A stretch of DNA of 58,651 nt, from assembly GCA_905181725.1 (NCBI GenBank), contig CAJIYX010000110.1, positions 1-58,651 on the forward strand, in the 5' to 3' direction. The translations under genes were made by a program, and so were the position numbers. The notes beneath the pieces are model-generated. The model ran no database searches, was not told where the DNA came from, and saw only the letters and a program-made list of their open reading frames with translations. Origin of the DNA: Alphaproteobacteria bacterium UBA830 (GTDB taxonomy: Bacteria; Pseudomonadota; Alphaproteobacteria; MPNO01; UBA830). How positions within the stretch are numbered: position 1 is the stretch's first letter; each line of letters begins with the position of its first letter. This document shows positions 41,936-49,545 of the stretch, one piece after another.

Positions 41936-42472
41936 ATGTTTGTTGTGCGTGGAATATGCCGTCTTCATGACGCATTAACCGATGCCGGCTATGCCGCCGG
42001 GGCGCTTGCGCTTTTCTCAATGGCCGCGATCTACTGCTACGAGGTCGTGACGCGATACTTCCTCGGCATCGCCACCGATTGGGCCAACGACACTTTTTCG
42101 AACCTTCTCGTTATTACAATTTTTGCGATGGTGCCACATGCCACGCGGGCCGGACAACACATCGCTATCAGCCTGTTATGGGAGCTCGTTCCGAGCTGGC
42201 GCAGAGGCCTTAAACTTATCACCGGCATCACCGGTCTCGCAGTCTGTATTTTTGCAGCGTGGATGAGTTTTGGTGAAAACCTCCGCCATATCGAGTTGGA
42301 ACTGGTGACTGAACAGAATCATCCGCTGCCAAAAATCTGGATGTCCGCCTGGATATCCTATGGATTTATTGGCGCGGCATTATATTTCCTGCGGGGACTA
42401 ATCCCGGCGGAAGCGGTCAAGCCAAAGAGCTGGATTACGCCGAAGCGCGCTGAAGCCGTGGTCGAACCCTGA
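41936..42472 (+). CDS. dctQ: TRAP transporter small permease DctQ
   Basis: 178 residues, four TM helices. YEVVTRYFLGIATDWANDTFSNLLV is the conserved first-loop region (here YEVVTRYFLGIATDW) and AGQHIAISLLWELVP lies in the second. It is the membrane partner of DctM. Its TGA shares a base with the dctM ATG (TGATG), so translation is coupled. It starts 36 bases after dctP. Confidence 0.92.
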   Translation: MFVVRGICRLHDALTDAGYAAGALALFSMAAIYCYEVVTRYFLGIATDWANDTFSNLLVITIFAMVPHATRAGQHIAISLLWELVPSWRRGLKLITGITGLAVCIFAAWMSFGENLRHIELELVTEQNHPLPKIWMSAWISYGFIGAALYFLRGLIPAEAVKPKSWITPKRAEAVVEP

Positions 42473-43779
42473 TGGAGTGGTACTGGACGCTCACGATAGG
42501 AATTATAATTCTAGTCGCGCTATTCATGACAGGTGCGCCTATCTTCCTCGCCTTCCTGATCATTATTGTCTCCGGCGTCGTGATACTGCTAGGCAATTCC
42601 GCCTTCGGGATGGTTGTTAATTCGATTTACGAAACGGGAACCACCGCATCGCTTGGCACGGTACCGTTATTCATCCTTTTGGGTGAAATCTTATTCCGTT
42701 CAGGCTGCATGGAAGTACTGCTCGATTCCATCGACAAGCTGGTTGGCAGGGTGCGTGGCCGCCAATATATCCTGTCTATCTCGCTGTCGACTGTGCTGGG
42801 TGCGCTGTCGGGCTCGGCAATTGCCGTTGGTGCGATGCTTGGCCGGTCTCTGCTGCCGATCATGCGGGGACGCGGCTACGACACAAAACTTTCAATTGGC
42901 ACCATCCTTGCCGGCGCCTGTCTCGCGCCGATTATACCGCCGTCAATTCTTGCAATCATCGTCGGTACGCTTGCAGACGTTTCCATCGCGTCGCTTCTTA
43001 TCGCAGGCGTGATTCCTGGCATCTTCCTCGCAGGGCTTTTCATTTCCGCTTGTCTGATCAAGGTCCGGATGAACCCGTCGCTAGCGCCCGCTGAAGAAGA
43101 AGGCGAAAAAATTGACCTGAAAGGGAAGCTCCGCGCCGCCGCCGGCCTTCTGCCCTTCACCTTTATCATCTTTATGGTAATGGGGCTTATTATGCTGGGC
43201 GTTGCGACACCTTCCGAATCCGCAGCCACAGGTGTTTTCGGCGCCATCATTACCGCCGCCTATTACAAGCGTCTCAGCTTTCGTATGCTCTACGAATCGG
43301 TGGGCGAAGCAGCGCTTCTAGCCTCCGTCATCATGCTGATCCTTTGCAGCGCAGTAATGTTTACACAGCTTCTCGCCTTTACCGGCGCAACCACCGCACT
43401 GACCGAAGTTGTCACAACGATGGATGTGAACCGCTGGCTCATGTTCTTCATGATGATGCTGCTGCCTTTCATTCTGTGTATGTTCATCGACCAACTGGGA
43501 CTGATGCTGATCGTCATCCCGATTTATCTGCCTATCTTGGAAGCGCTTCAGTTCGATCCGGTCTGGTTTTGGCTTCTTTTCCTGCTCAACATCACTCTCG
43601 GGGCGATCACGCCGCCTTTCGGTTATGTGATGTTCGCCGTCAAGGCGGCCGCGCCGGATGTCAGCATGGGAGAAATTTTCAACGCGTCTTGGCTTTTCGT
43701 CGGGCTCACATTGTTCGGCATGCTGATCATGGCGGCGTTCCCCGACATCGTGACCTTCCTGCCCGAACTGGTGCAGTAG
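42472..43779 (+). CDS. dctM: TRAP transporter large permease DctM
   Basis: 435 residues with about twelve TM segments, the Na+-driven transport subunit. Family signatures are TGAPIFLAFLI, GALSGSAIAVGAML, LAGACLAPIIPPSILAIIVG and FLLNITLGAITPPFGYVMF. The C terminus is complete. The operon probably ends here; the cupin at 43842 is convergent. Confidence 0.94.
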   Translation: MEWYWTLTIGIIILVALFMTGAPIFLAFLIIIVSGVVILLGNSAFGMVVNSIYETGTTASLGTVPLFILLGEILFRSGCMEVLLDSIDKLVGRVRGRQYILSISLSTVLGALSGSAIAVGAMLGRSLLPIMRGRGYDTKLSIGTILAGACLAPIIPPSILAIIVGTLADVSIASLLIAGVIPGIFLAGLFISACLIKVRMNPSLAPAEEEGEKIDLKGKLRAAAGLLPFTFIIFMVMGLIMLGVATPSESAATGVFGAIITAAYYKRLSFRMLYESVGEAALLASVIMLILCSAVMFTQLLAFTGATTALTEVVTTMDVNRWLMFFMMMLLPFILCMFIDQLGLMLIVIPIYLPILEALQFDPVWFWLLFLLNITLGAITPPFGYVMFAVKAAAPDVSMGEIFNASWLFVGLTLFGMLIMAAFPDIVTFLPELVQ

Positions 43780-43841
43780 AAAATCAGCGAAGAACGCCCT
43801 TGGCGAATGGCTACTTTTTTGTGACGACGTGGGATTGCTGA

Positions 43842-44243
43842 CTATTTCAGCTGCACACCCTTGTTATCGCCGTCGAGAAAGATGTTTGGCTTGAGAAACA
43901 TCGACAGGATGAGCGCGCCATCTGGCGCCCAGGCATCGTGCTTGCTTCCCGGCGGCCGCCAAACATAGTTACCGGCGGCAATAGTGCCTTCATCATCGAC
44001 TAACGAGCCTTCGAGCACGAAGGTCTGTTCTAGCTCGACATGCTCATGAAAGGTTAGTTTGGAGCCGGGCGCCCATTTGAACAACGCCGTCATCATGCCT
44101 GTCTCCTCATCCTGCATCAGTACCTTCATTTCAATGCCTTCGCAGGGGGTAGGTTTCCAGGGAATGTCGCCAACCTGCACAAAACGTGAGGCAAGATCGG
44201 GCAATTTATCGTGATCTTTGAAAAGCGGGGTGACGACAGCCAT
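43842..44243 (-). CDS. Single-domain cupin (ChrR-like)
   Basis: 133 residues from the ATG at 44243, which has AGGAGG nine bases upstream; the frame continues 14 codons further without a ribosome site. The cupin motif 1 has FHEHVELEQTFVLEG and motif 2 has WRPPGSKHDAWAPDGAL. The metal ligands His, His, Glu and His are therefore present. Related proteins include ChrR-type sensor domains and small aromatic-ring or acetylacetone dioxygenases. Proximity to the TRAP transporter and TauD gene suggests a catabolic role. Confidence 0.82.
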   Translation of the reverse strand: MAVVTPLFKDHDKLPDLASRFVQVGDIPWKPTPCEGIEMKVLMQDEETGMMTALFKWAPGSKLTFHEHVELEQTFVLEGSLVDDEGTIAAGNYVWRPPGSKHDAWAPDGALILSMFLKPNIFLDGDNKGVQLK

Positions 44244-44399
44244 GGGAAGACCTCCTGATTTATCCGTTGAATGCCCCTGCGGCATCTTTACTTAATGTTT
44301 TCCTACGCCCAGCCTACTTCCGTCAAGCAGCTGGCTTAAGCACGCAACTGATCTGCACGATTTAGCATCGATCGACATAGCAGAATCCGACGAAAACCC

Positions 44400-45248
44400 T
44401 TAGGCTGCAGACGGCATAACCCCGCTCGGCGCCTTGCCAGAGACCGTGGTCCGGCGCAGCACCCGCGATTGTGACGGGTCAAACCAAGTTCGCGCGTGCA
44501 GCGTGCAGAGGTTATCCCACATCACAAGATCGCCCGGCGTCCAGACATGTTCATAGCAATGGGCGGAATCTTCGAGTACTTGAAAGAGGTCTTCGAGCAA
44601 AGCATCGCTCTCAGCACGGTCCATGCCGACGATATGGTCTGTCATCAGGCGGTTGACATAGAGTACATCGCAGCCAGTTTCCGGATGGCGAATGACGACA
44701 GGGTGCGCATAGCGCGGCGCATCAGGGGAATTTTTATAGCGCTTTATTGTGCTATTAGCGTCGTAATCGTAAACGTTCAGCGCTTTTAGTTCCCGAAGTC
44801 GAACCTTCATCACCTCATCCAGCGATTCATAGGCGCGGTAGGCATTGGCAAATTTGGTATTGCCACCCTCGGCCGGGATCTCGATCGCGAATAGGATAGT
44901 CGCCCGTGACGGCGTTTCGTAATAGCACTGGTCGGTATGGAACTGCATTTCACCTTCGGGCAGCACGCTTTCCATGCCGTCGAATTTCTTATTCGCAACA
45001 TACATGAAATTTTGCGGCCCCTCGTCGACCACTTTGACGGTGCGCACTTCCTGGCGTGGGCCGAACCATTCGGTAAAGGCGACCTGGTCATCACCAGACA
45101 GGTCCTGGCCTGGAATAACAATCACGAAATTCTCCAACCACGCCTGATGAATTTCTTTCATCACGGCATCGTCGATACCGCTACGTAGGTCTATACCGGT
45201 CAGCCGTGCACCAATAGCCGCCGACATCCGCTGAACTGGAATGGACAT
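44400..45248 (-). CDS. TauD/TfdA-family 2-oxoglutarate dioxygenase
   Basis: 282 residues. The Fe(II) facial triad is visible as HTD in MQFHTDQCYYE and the distal His in CTLHARTWFD, with the oxoglutarate Arg in SRVLRRTTV. TauD-type enzymes desulfonate or de-etherify substrates (taurine, 2,4-D, alkylsulfates). Whether the substrate carries a sulfonate, an ether or an acid is unknown. A strong GGAGGA lies before the ATG. It is divergent from the luciferase-like gene at 45663. Confidence 0.93.
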   Translation of the reverse strand: MSIPVQRMSAAIGARLTGIDLRSGIDDAVMKEIHQAWLENFVIVIPGQDLSGDDQVAFTEWFGPRQEVRTVKVVDEGPQNFMYVANKKFDGMESVLPEGEMQFHTDQCYYETPSRATILFAIEIPAEGGNTKFANAYRAYESLDEVMKVRLRELKALNVYDYDANSTIKRYKNSPDAPRYAHPVVIRHPETGCDVLYVNRLMTDHIVGMDRAESDALLEDLFQVLEDSAHCYEHVWTPGDLVMWDNLCTLHARTWFDPSQSRVLRRTTVSGKAPSGVMPSAA

Positions 45249-45662
45249 ATTTTCCTCCGCACCAACTATTGTTTCAATATCTTAGTATTGGCGTATTGCT
45301 GGCGTCTATCCCGGTCAATCTCGCTGATAGGCGGCAAAATACCCTGGCAGGCATTTCATCCACCGTCTGCAAATGGACATACCGAAACAATGAACCCACG
45401 CCCTTCAAATGGAAATGTGCGCTTTCGCGAACATCCCTCTTATCTTATAAATATGAGTATGCGAGAAAGCGAAAATAATGATAGCTGAATCGTTCTCCCG
45501 CCCTCCTCTCGCAGGCCCCGCCTCGGCCAGTGGCGCGGCGGGCTCGCCTGCGCCACGATTGCCCTATTCCAGCCCAATACGATGATCGGCTGACGCAGTT
45601 CTGACTCGCGACATGCTTTTGCGCTATCCTTTTCAGAGACCAAAAAATCGGGATTGCGAACA
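45249..45662. promoter_or_regulatory. Divergent intergenic region with a strong hairpin
   Basis: 414 bases between the divergent TauD-type and luciferase-like genes hold no convincing gene. Near TauD is a small CAATA...TATTG inverted repeat (45272-45287). TTATAAATAT near 45447-45456 could be a -10 box. A strong hairpin (GTGGCGC+GGCG at 45530-45540 with CGCC+GCGCCAC at 45545-45556, one bulge) has no U-tract. No regulator gene is adjacent. Confidence 0.45.
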
Positions 45663-46799
45663 ATGCGCCTCGGCTATTTCACGATGCCCATGCATCCGCT
45701 CGACACGGATTACACGACAACCCTGAAACAAGACCGGGAAGCTATCATCCTGTGCGACAAGCTCGGCTATTACGATGCCTTTGTCGGCGAACACCTATCG
45801 GACGATGCGGAAAACATCACCAATTCAATGCTGTTCCTAAGCACACTGATACATTCGACCGAGAAGATTATGCTCGGCACCGGCACAACGAACCTGACCC
45901 ACACTCACCCGGTGCTGGTCGCGAGCCACGCCGCCATGTTCGACCACCTGGCAGAAGGCCGTTTTATCCTAGGCATCAGCCCCGGTACACTGCGGTCGGA
46001 CCGAGAGGTGCTAGGCATCGCCAATGAAGACATTAACAAGATGTTCGCCGAATCCATCGACGTCATCCTGGCAATATGGGAGGGCGAAGCACCCTACGGG
46101 ATCAAGTTCCCCGATAATCGCTGGCAGGTGACGACCGAGAACACGCTGGATGCACCTTATGGCACTGGCATTTTGCAGAAACCCTATCAGGACCCGCGCC
46201 CCGAGATTATCGGCACCGTGGTCGCGCCTTTTTCCAAGGGCGTCACGGAAATGGGCAAGAAAGATTTCCACCCGATCTCAGCCAATTTCCTGTTCGACAA
46301 ATGGGCGGCCACCCACTGGGCCAATTACGCAGAAGGCTGCGTGGCGGCGGAGCGGGCCGCCGACCCGGGCGACTGGCGCATCGCGCGGACAATCTTCGTC
46401 GCCGATGACGAGACCGTGGCGGAGGCTTACGGAAAGACCGATGCCAATAGTCCCTACCGGTTCTATTACAGCCAGCTTCTCTACAAGCTGACCAAGGGCG
46501 GCCGCCAAGCGGTGTTCAAGCATCACAAAGACGAGCCCGACGACGCCATCACGCTGGACCGGGTGATGGACGACCTGGTGATCTGCGGCGGCGTCGACAG
46601 TGTGGTCGACCAGGTCCTGGCCCTGCGCGAAGTCACCGGCCCGTTCGGCGAACTGGTCGTCGCCGGGATGGACTGGGTCGACGAAAACCTCACCAAGCGC
46701 TCTCTGCAGCTGATGGCCGAAGAGGTCATGCCGCGGGTCAACGCAGCACTCGGCGAAACGGCTGCCGGTCCGGGTGCCAAGAAGGCGGCACAACGATGA
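45663..46799 (+). CDS. Luciferase-like (LLM) flavin-dependent monooxygenase
   Basis: 378 residues from the ATG at 45663. The LuxA-like TIM barrel is evident from MRLGYFTMPMHPLD, YYDAFVGEHLSDDAENI, GTGTTNLTHTHPVLVA and FDHLAEGRFILGISPG. It resembles LLM oxygenases annotated near limonene or alkane oxidation, but no substrate can be fixed. It needs reduced FMN from an unlinked reductase. The stop overlaps the start of the Rieske oxygenase gene by four bases, so both are made together. Confidence 0.9.
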   Translation: MRLGYFTMPMHPLDTDYTTTLKQDREAIILCDKLGYYDAFVGEHLSDDAENITNSMLFLSTLIHSTEKIMLGTGTTNLTHTHPVLVASHAAMFDHLAEGRFILGISPGTLRSDREVLGIANEDINKMFAESIDVILAIWEGEAPYGIKFPDNRWQVTTENTLDAPYGTGILQKPYQDPRPEIIGTVVAPFSKGVTEMGKKDFHPISANFLFDKWAATHWANYAEGCVAAERAADPGDWRIARTIFVADDETVAEAYGKTDANSPYRFYYSQLLYKLTKGGRQAVFKHHKDEPDDAITLDRVMDDLVICGGVDSVVDQVLALREVTGPFGELVVAGMDWVDENLTKRSLQLMAEEVMPRVNAALGETAAGPGAKKAAQR

Positions 46800-47848
46800 C
46801 GGACGGATTTGTAAAAAACTGCTGGTACGTGGCAGCAACGGCGCAGGAACTGGGTCGCGAACTGCTGGGCCGCACCTACCTGAATGAACCGGTCGTTCTC
46901 TACCGTCAGGAAGACGGCACACCCGTCGCGATGGAAGACCGCTGCGCCCACAGGTTTCTGCCGCTGTCAAAGGGGCGCCTGGTGGGCGACCGGGTGCAGT
47001 GCGGCTATCATGGGCTTGAATTCGACGGCAGCGGCGCCTGTGTTCACGCGCCAGGCCAGAAATCACCGCCCGAAAGCGCGACGCTTCGCACGTTTCCACT
47101 GGCCGAAAAATGGCATCTTGTGTGGATCTGGATGGGCGACCCGGCGCTGGCCGACGAGACCCTGATTCACGATATATGGCGCTGCGATCATCCCGACTGG
47201 ACCTGCATCGTTGGTGAGCCGTTCCACATCAACGGCGATTACCGATTGTTTACCGACAACCTGCTCGACCCTAGCCATGTATCTTTTGTCCACCAATCGA
47301 CGCTCGGCACCGGTGATGTTGCCGAAATCCCGCAGGTTGCCTCGCAGGACGGCACCACCGTGTGCGTCACCCGGTGGATCCTCGACCGCCCTGCGGCCCC
47401 GATCTATGCAAAGCTCGGCAGCTTTACCGGTAATGTCGATCGCTGGCAGATCATGACATTTACGCCACCATCAATGATCGAGGCCGACATGGGCAGCGCC
47501 GTCGTCGATACCGGCGCGCCGGACGGCGACCGCAGCCAGGGGATCGAGCTTCGCTCCTACAATATTGCGACCCCTGAAAAGGAACAGTCCTGCCATTATT
47601 TCTGGACCCACGTCCGCAACTTCGCTCTCGCCGATGCCGCCATGAGCGCACAGATCGAAGCGGGCTTCATCGAAGCGTTCAGCGAAGACGTCGACATCAT
47701 CGAATCCGTCCAGGCCGGTCTCAACCGCTATCCCCACCTCACCCCGGTCAACCTCGCCATCGATGGCGGCCCGGTCCGCGCGCGCCGGGTTATAGAAGAA
47801 CTGGTCGCCACGGAAACGGACGGAAAACAGGTGCGGGCGGCGGAATAA
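46796..47848 (+). CDS. Rieske oxygenase alpha subunit, VanA type
   Basis: 350 residues, the length of single-component demethylases such as vanillate O-demethylase VanA. The Rieske motif is CAH-X16-CGYH (RCAHRFLPL... VQCGYHGLEF), and the iron site is DNLLDPSHVSFVH. VanA-type enzymes remove O- or N-methyl groups, releasing formaldehyde. The matching VanB-type reductase is not adjacent. It overlaps the LLM gene stop (ATGA) and its own stop lies 3 bases from that of the convergent gene. Confidence 0.92.
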   Translation: MTDGFVKNCWYVAATAQELGRELLGRTYLNEPVVLYRQEDGTPVAMEDRCAHRFLPLSKGRLVGDRVQCGYHGLEFDGSGACVHAPGQKSPPESATLRTFPLAEKWHLVWIWMGDPALADETLIHDIWRCDHPDWTCIVGEPFHINGDYRLFTDNLLDPSHVSFVHQSTLGTGDVAEIPQVASQDGTTVCVTRWILDRPAAPIYAKLGSFTGNVDRWQIMTFTPPSMIEADMGSAVVDTGAPDGDRSQGIELRSYNIATPEKEQSCHYFWTHVRNFALADAAMSAQIEAGFIEAFSEDVDIIESVQAGLNRYPHLTPVNLAIDGGPVRARRVIEELVATETDGKQVRAAE

Positions 47849-47851
47849 GCA

Positions 47852-49240
47852 TTACTCGGCGGCTTCGCCCTTCGCCGGACGCCCCGAGCCCATATTGCCG
47901 GGTGCCAGATCCTGCCAGTTTTCGGTCTGTGGAATGACCGAATCCGGGATCGCGGCAACCGACGAATAATCCTCAATCTCCAACCCCAGCGGGTCCTCGC
48001 CCGCTTCGTTCAGCGCGACTGAATCCAGCAGGCGGCGGCGCAGGCGGATGACCGCTTCGTCGCTCGGCACCAGGTATTCCTGCGTCCGGTCGACGATCGG
48101 CATCATCGACATGGCAATCACCGAGTCTTCCTGTTCGATCCCGGCAAACCCCGACCAGTTCTTGCCTTTCATATGGGCGCGGTTTTGGCCGAGCCGATCG
48201 TCCCAGCTGGCGGTAAAATTGCAGTCATTGTCATTCCAGAAGCGCGGATCGGCGAGGCCCATGGTATCGATGATCAGCTGGCGATCCTGTTCATGCGGCC
48301 CGTGAAACACCAGATATGTCGCCGTCAGTTCGTCATGCATCGGAATTTCGAAGACATAGAACTGGAACGCGTTCGCGGGAATGATGCGCCCGGTCGGCAG
48401 CATCACCGGCGTGATCCGCACGCTCCAGGTCGCCGCGCCGTCCGGTCCCGGCCCGCCATCGCGCAACGCGGCGTACTGAAAGCCGTAAGGCGTATCCTCA
48501 ATACCAAGATCTGGCGTCTCATCGAACACGGTGGACGACATGTACATACCAGCCTTGCTCGACTCGGCTTTTCTCAAAGAAGCATCCTGCTCACCGGCAT
48601 CAACGCCCCAGCCCTTGCCGCCATCCTGATCAGTCTTACCGTCGACAAACGCCGAATCCTTCCAGCCCGGGTTCATCATGTTCATGTGCAGAATGCCGAC
48701 ATGCGCCGAATCCGTGCCGCCCTCGTAAAGCTGCAGATAGTTCACCGGCGTGTTGATGCGGAGCACGACGTAGTTTTCTGCGGGCGCATCGAACCAGCCG
48801 TATTTCTGAAATGGCGGCTGTTTTTCGGCATCGCCGATATAGGTCCAGACCATGCCGCCGGCCTCGATGACCGGATATGCTGGCTGTTTGACCTTGTTGC
48901 GCACGTTGGACGACGCGTGGTTCGGGGTCTCGGTGATCGTGCCGTCCGTGCAGAACTTCCAGCCATGCAGCAGACAGCGCAGCCCACCTTCCTCGTTACG
49001 CCCCAGCGCTAGCGAGGCGCGGCGGTGGATGCAGAATTCATCCAGCACGCCGAGCTTGCCGTCGGTATCGCGGAAAACCACAAGATACTCGCCCAGCAAC
49101 TGCGTACGCAGCGGATCTCCATCCGGTTCCGCCACCTGATGGGACGAACAGACCGGCAGCCAGAACCGCCGCATCATGCGTCCCATCGGCATGTCCGGCC
49201 CAGTACGGGTAAGGGTTTCGTTTTCAGCGGCGCTAAGCAT
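47852..49240 (-). CDS. Rieske oxygenase, phthalate dioxygenase-like
   Basis: 462 residues. N-terminal MRRFWLPVCSSHQVAEPDGDP and the Rieske motif CIH-X16-CLLH (EFCIHRRASLAL, RCLLHGWKF) place it with the phthalate 4,5-dioxygenase oxygenase component family (Pht/OphA2-like). The iron site reads YEGGTDSAHVGILHMN. It should hydroxylate an aromatic acid or similar substrate with an unlinked reductase. The GGAG ribosome site is 12 bases before the ATG. It is convergent with the VanA-type gene. Confidence 0.92.
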   Translation of the reverse strand: MLSAAENETLTRTGPDMPMGRMMRRFWLPVCSSHQVAEPDGDPLRTQLLGEYLVVFRDTDGKLGVLDEFCIHRRASLALGRNEEGGLRCLLHGWKFCTDGTITETPNHASSNVRNKVKQPAYPVIEAGGMVWTYIGDAEKQPPFQKYGWFDAPAENYVVLRINTPVNYLQLYEGGTDSAHVGILHMNMMNPGWKDSAFVDGKTDQDGGKGWGVDAGEQDASLRKAESSKAGMYMSSTVFDETPDLGIEDTPYGFQYAALRDGGPGPDGAATWSVRITPVMLPTGRIIPANAFQFYVFEIPMHDELTATYLVFHGPHEQDRQLIIDTMGLADPRFWNDNDCNFTASWDDRLGQNRAHMKGKNWSGFAGIEQEDSVIAMSMMPIVDRTQEYLVPSDEAVIRLRRRLLDSVALNEAGEDPLGLEIEDYSSVAAIPDSVIPQTENWQDLAPGNMGSGRPAKGEAAE

Positions 49241-49545
49241 GGGCGCGTTTCTCCCCTGTTCAGGATGTTATGAGGTATTTCGGAGAATTCTGGCGGAAGG
49301 CGGCACTGACGGCAAGATATACGGAGGGGTGCGTCGCAAAACGAGAAGAAACGCGTCGGTAATTTTTATATGTTCGTATAATAATAATGCGCCGTTCAAT
49401 CTATCCCATTGAAACATAAAGATTGTTGATTACGGCACGAATCTTGCACTCTACTCCTCGAAACCGATTTGTCAGCATTGTCTGTAGAGTGAGTAGTGAT
49501 ATGAAAAGACCGTCCTTGCCGTCATGACCGGAGCCGTACACCTCA
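49241..49545. other. AT-rich intergenic region with inverted repeats
   Basis: 305 bases without a gene. CACTCTAC (49447-49454) and GTAGAGTG (49484-49491) form an inverted repeat; GAGTAGTGA (49491-49499) pairs with TCACTACTC (49543-49551), which overlaps the end of the molybdoenzyme gene. The region between about 49340 and 49440 is clearly AT-rich. It must carry the promoter of the phthalate-type oxygenase and the 3' end of the kynU operon. Confidence 0.5.
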
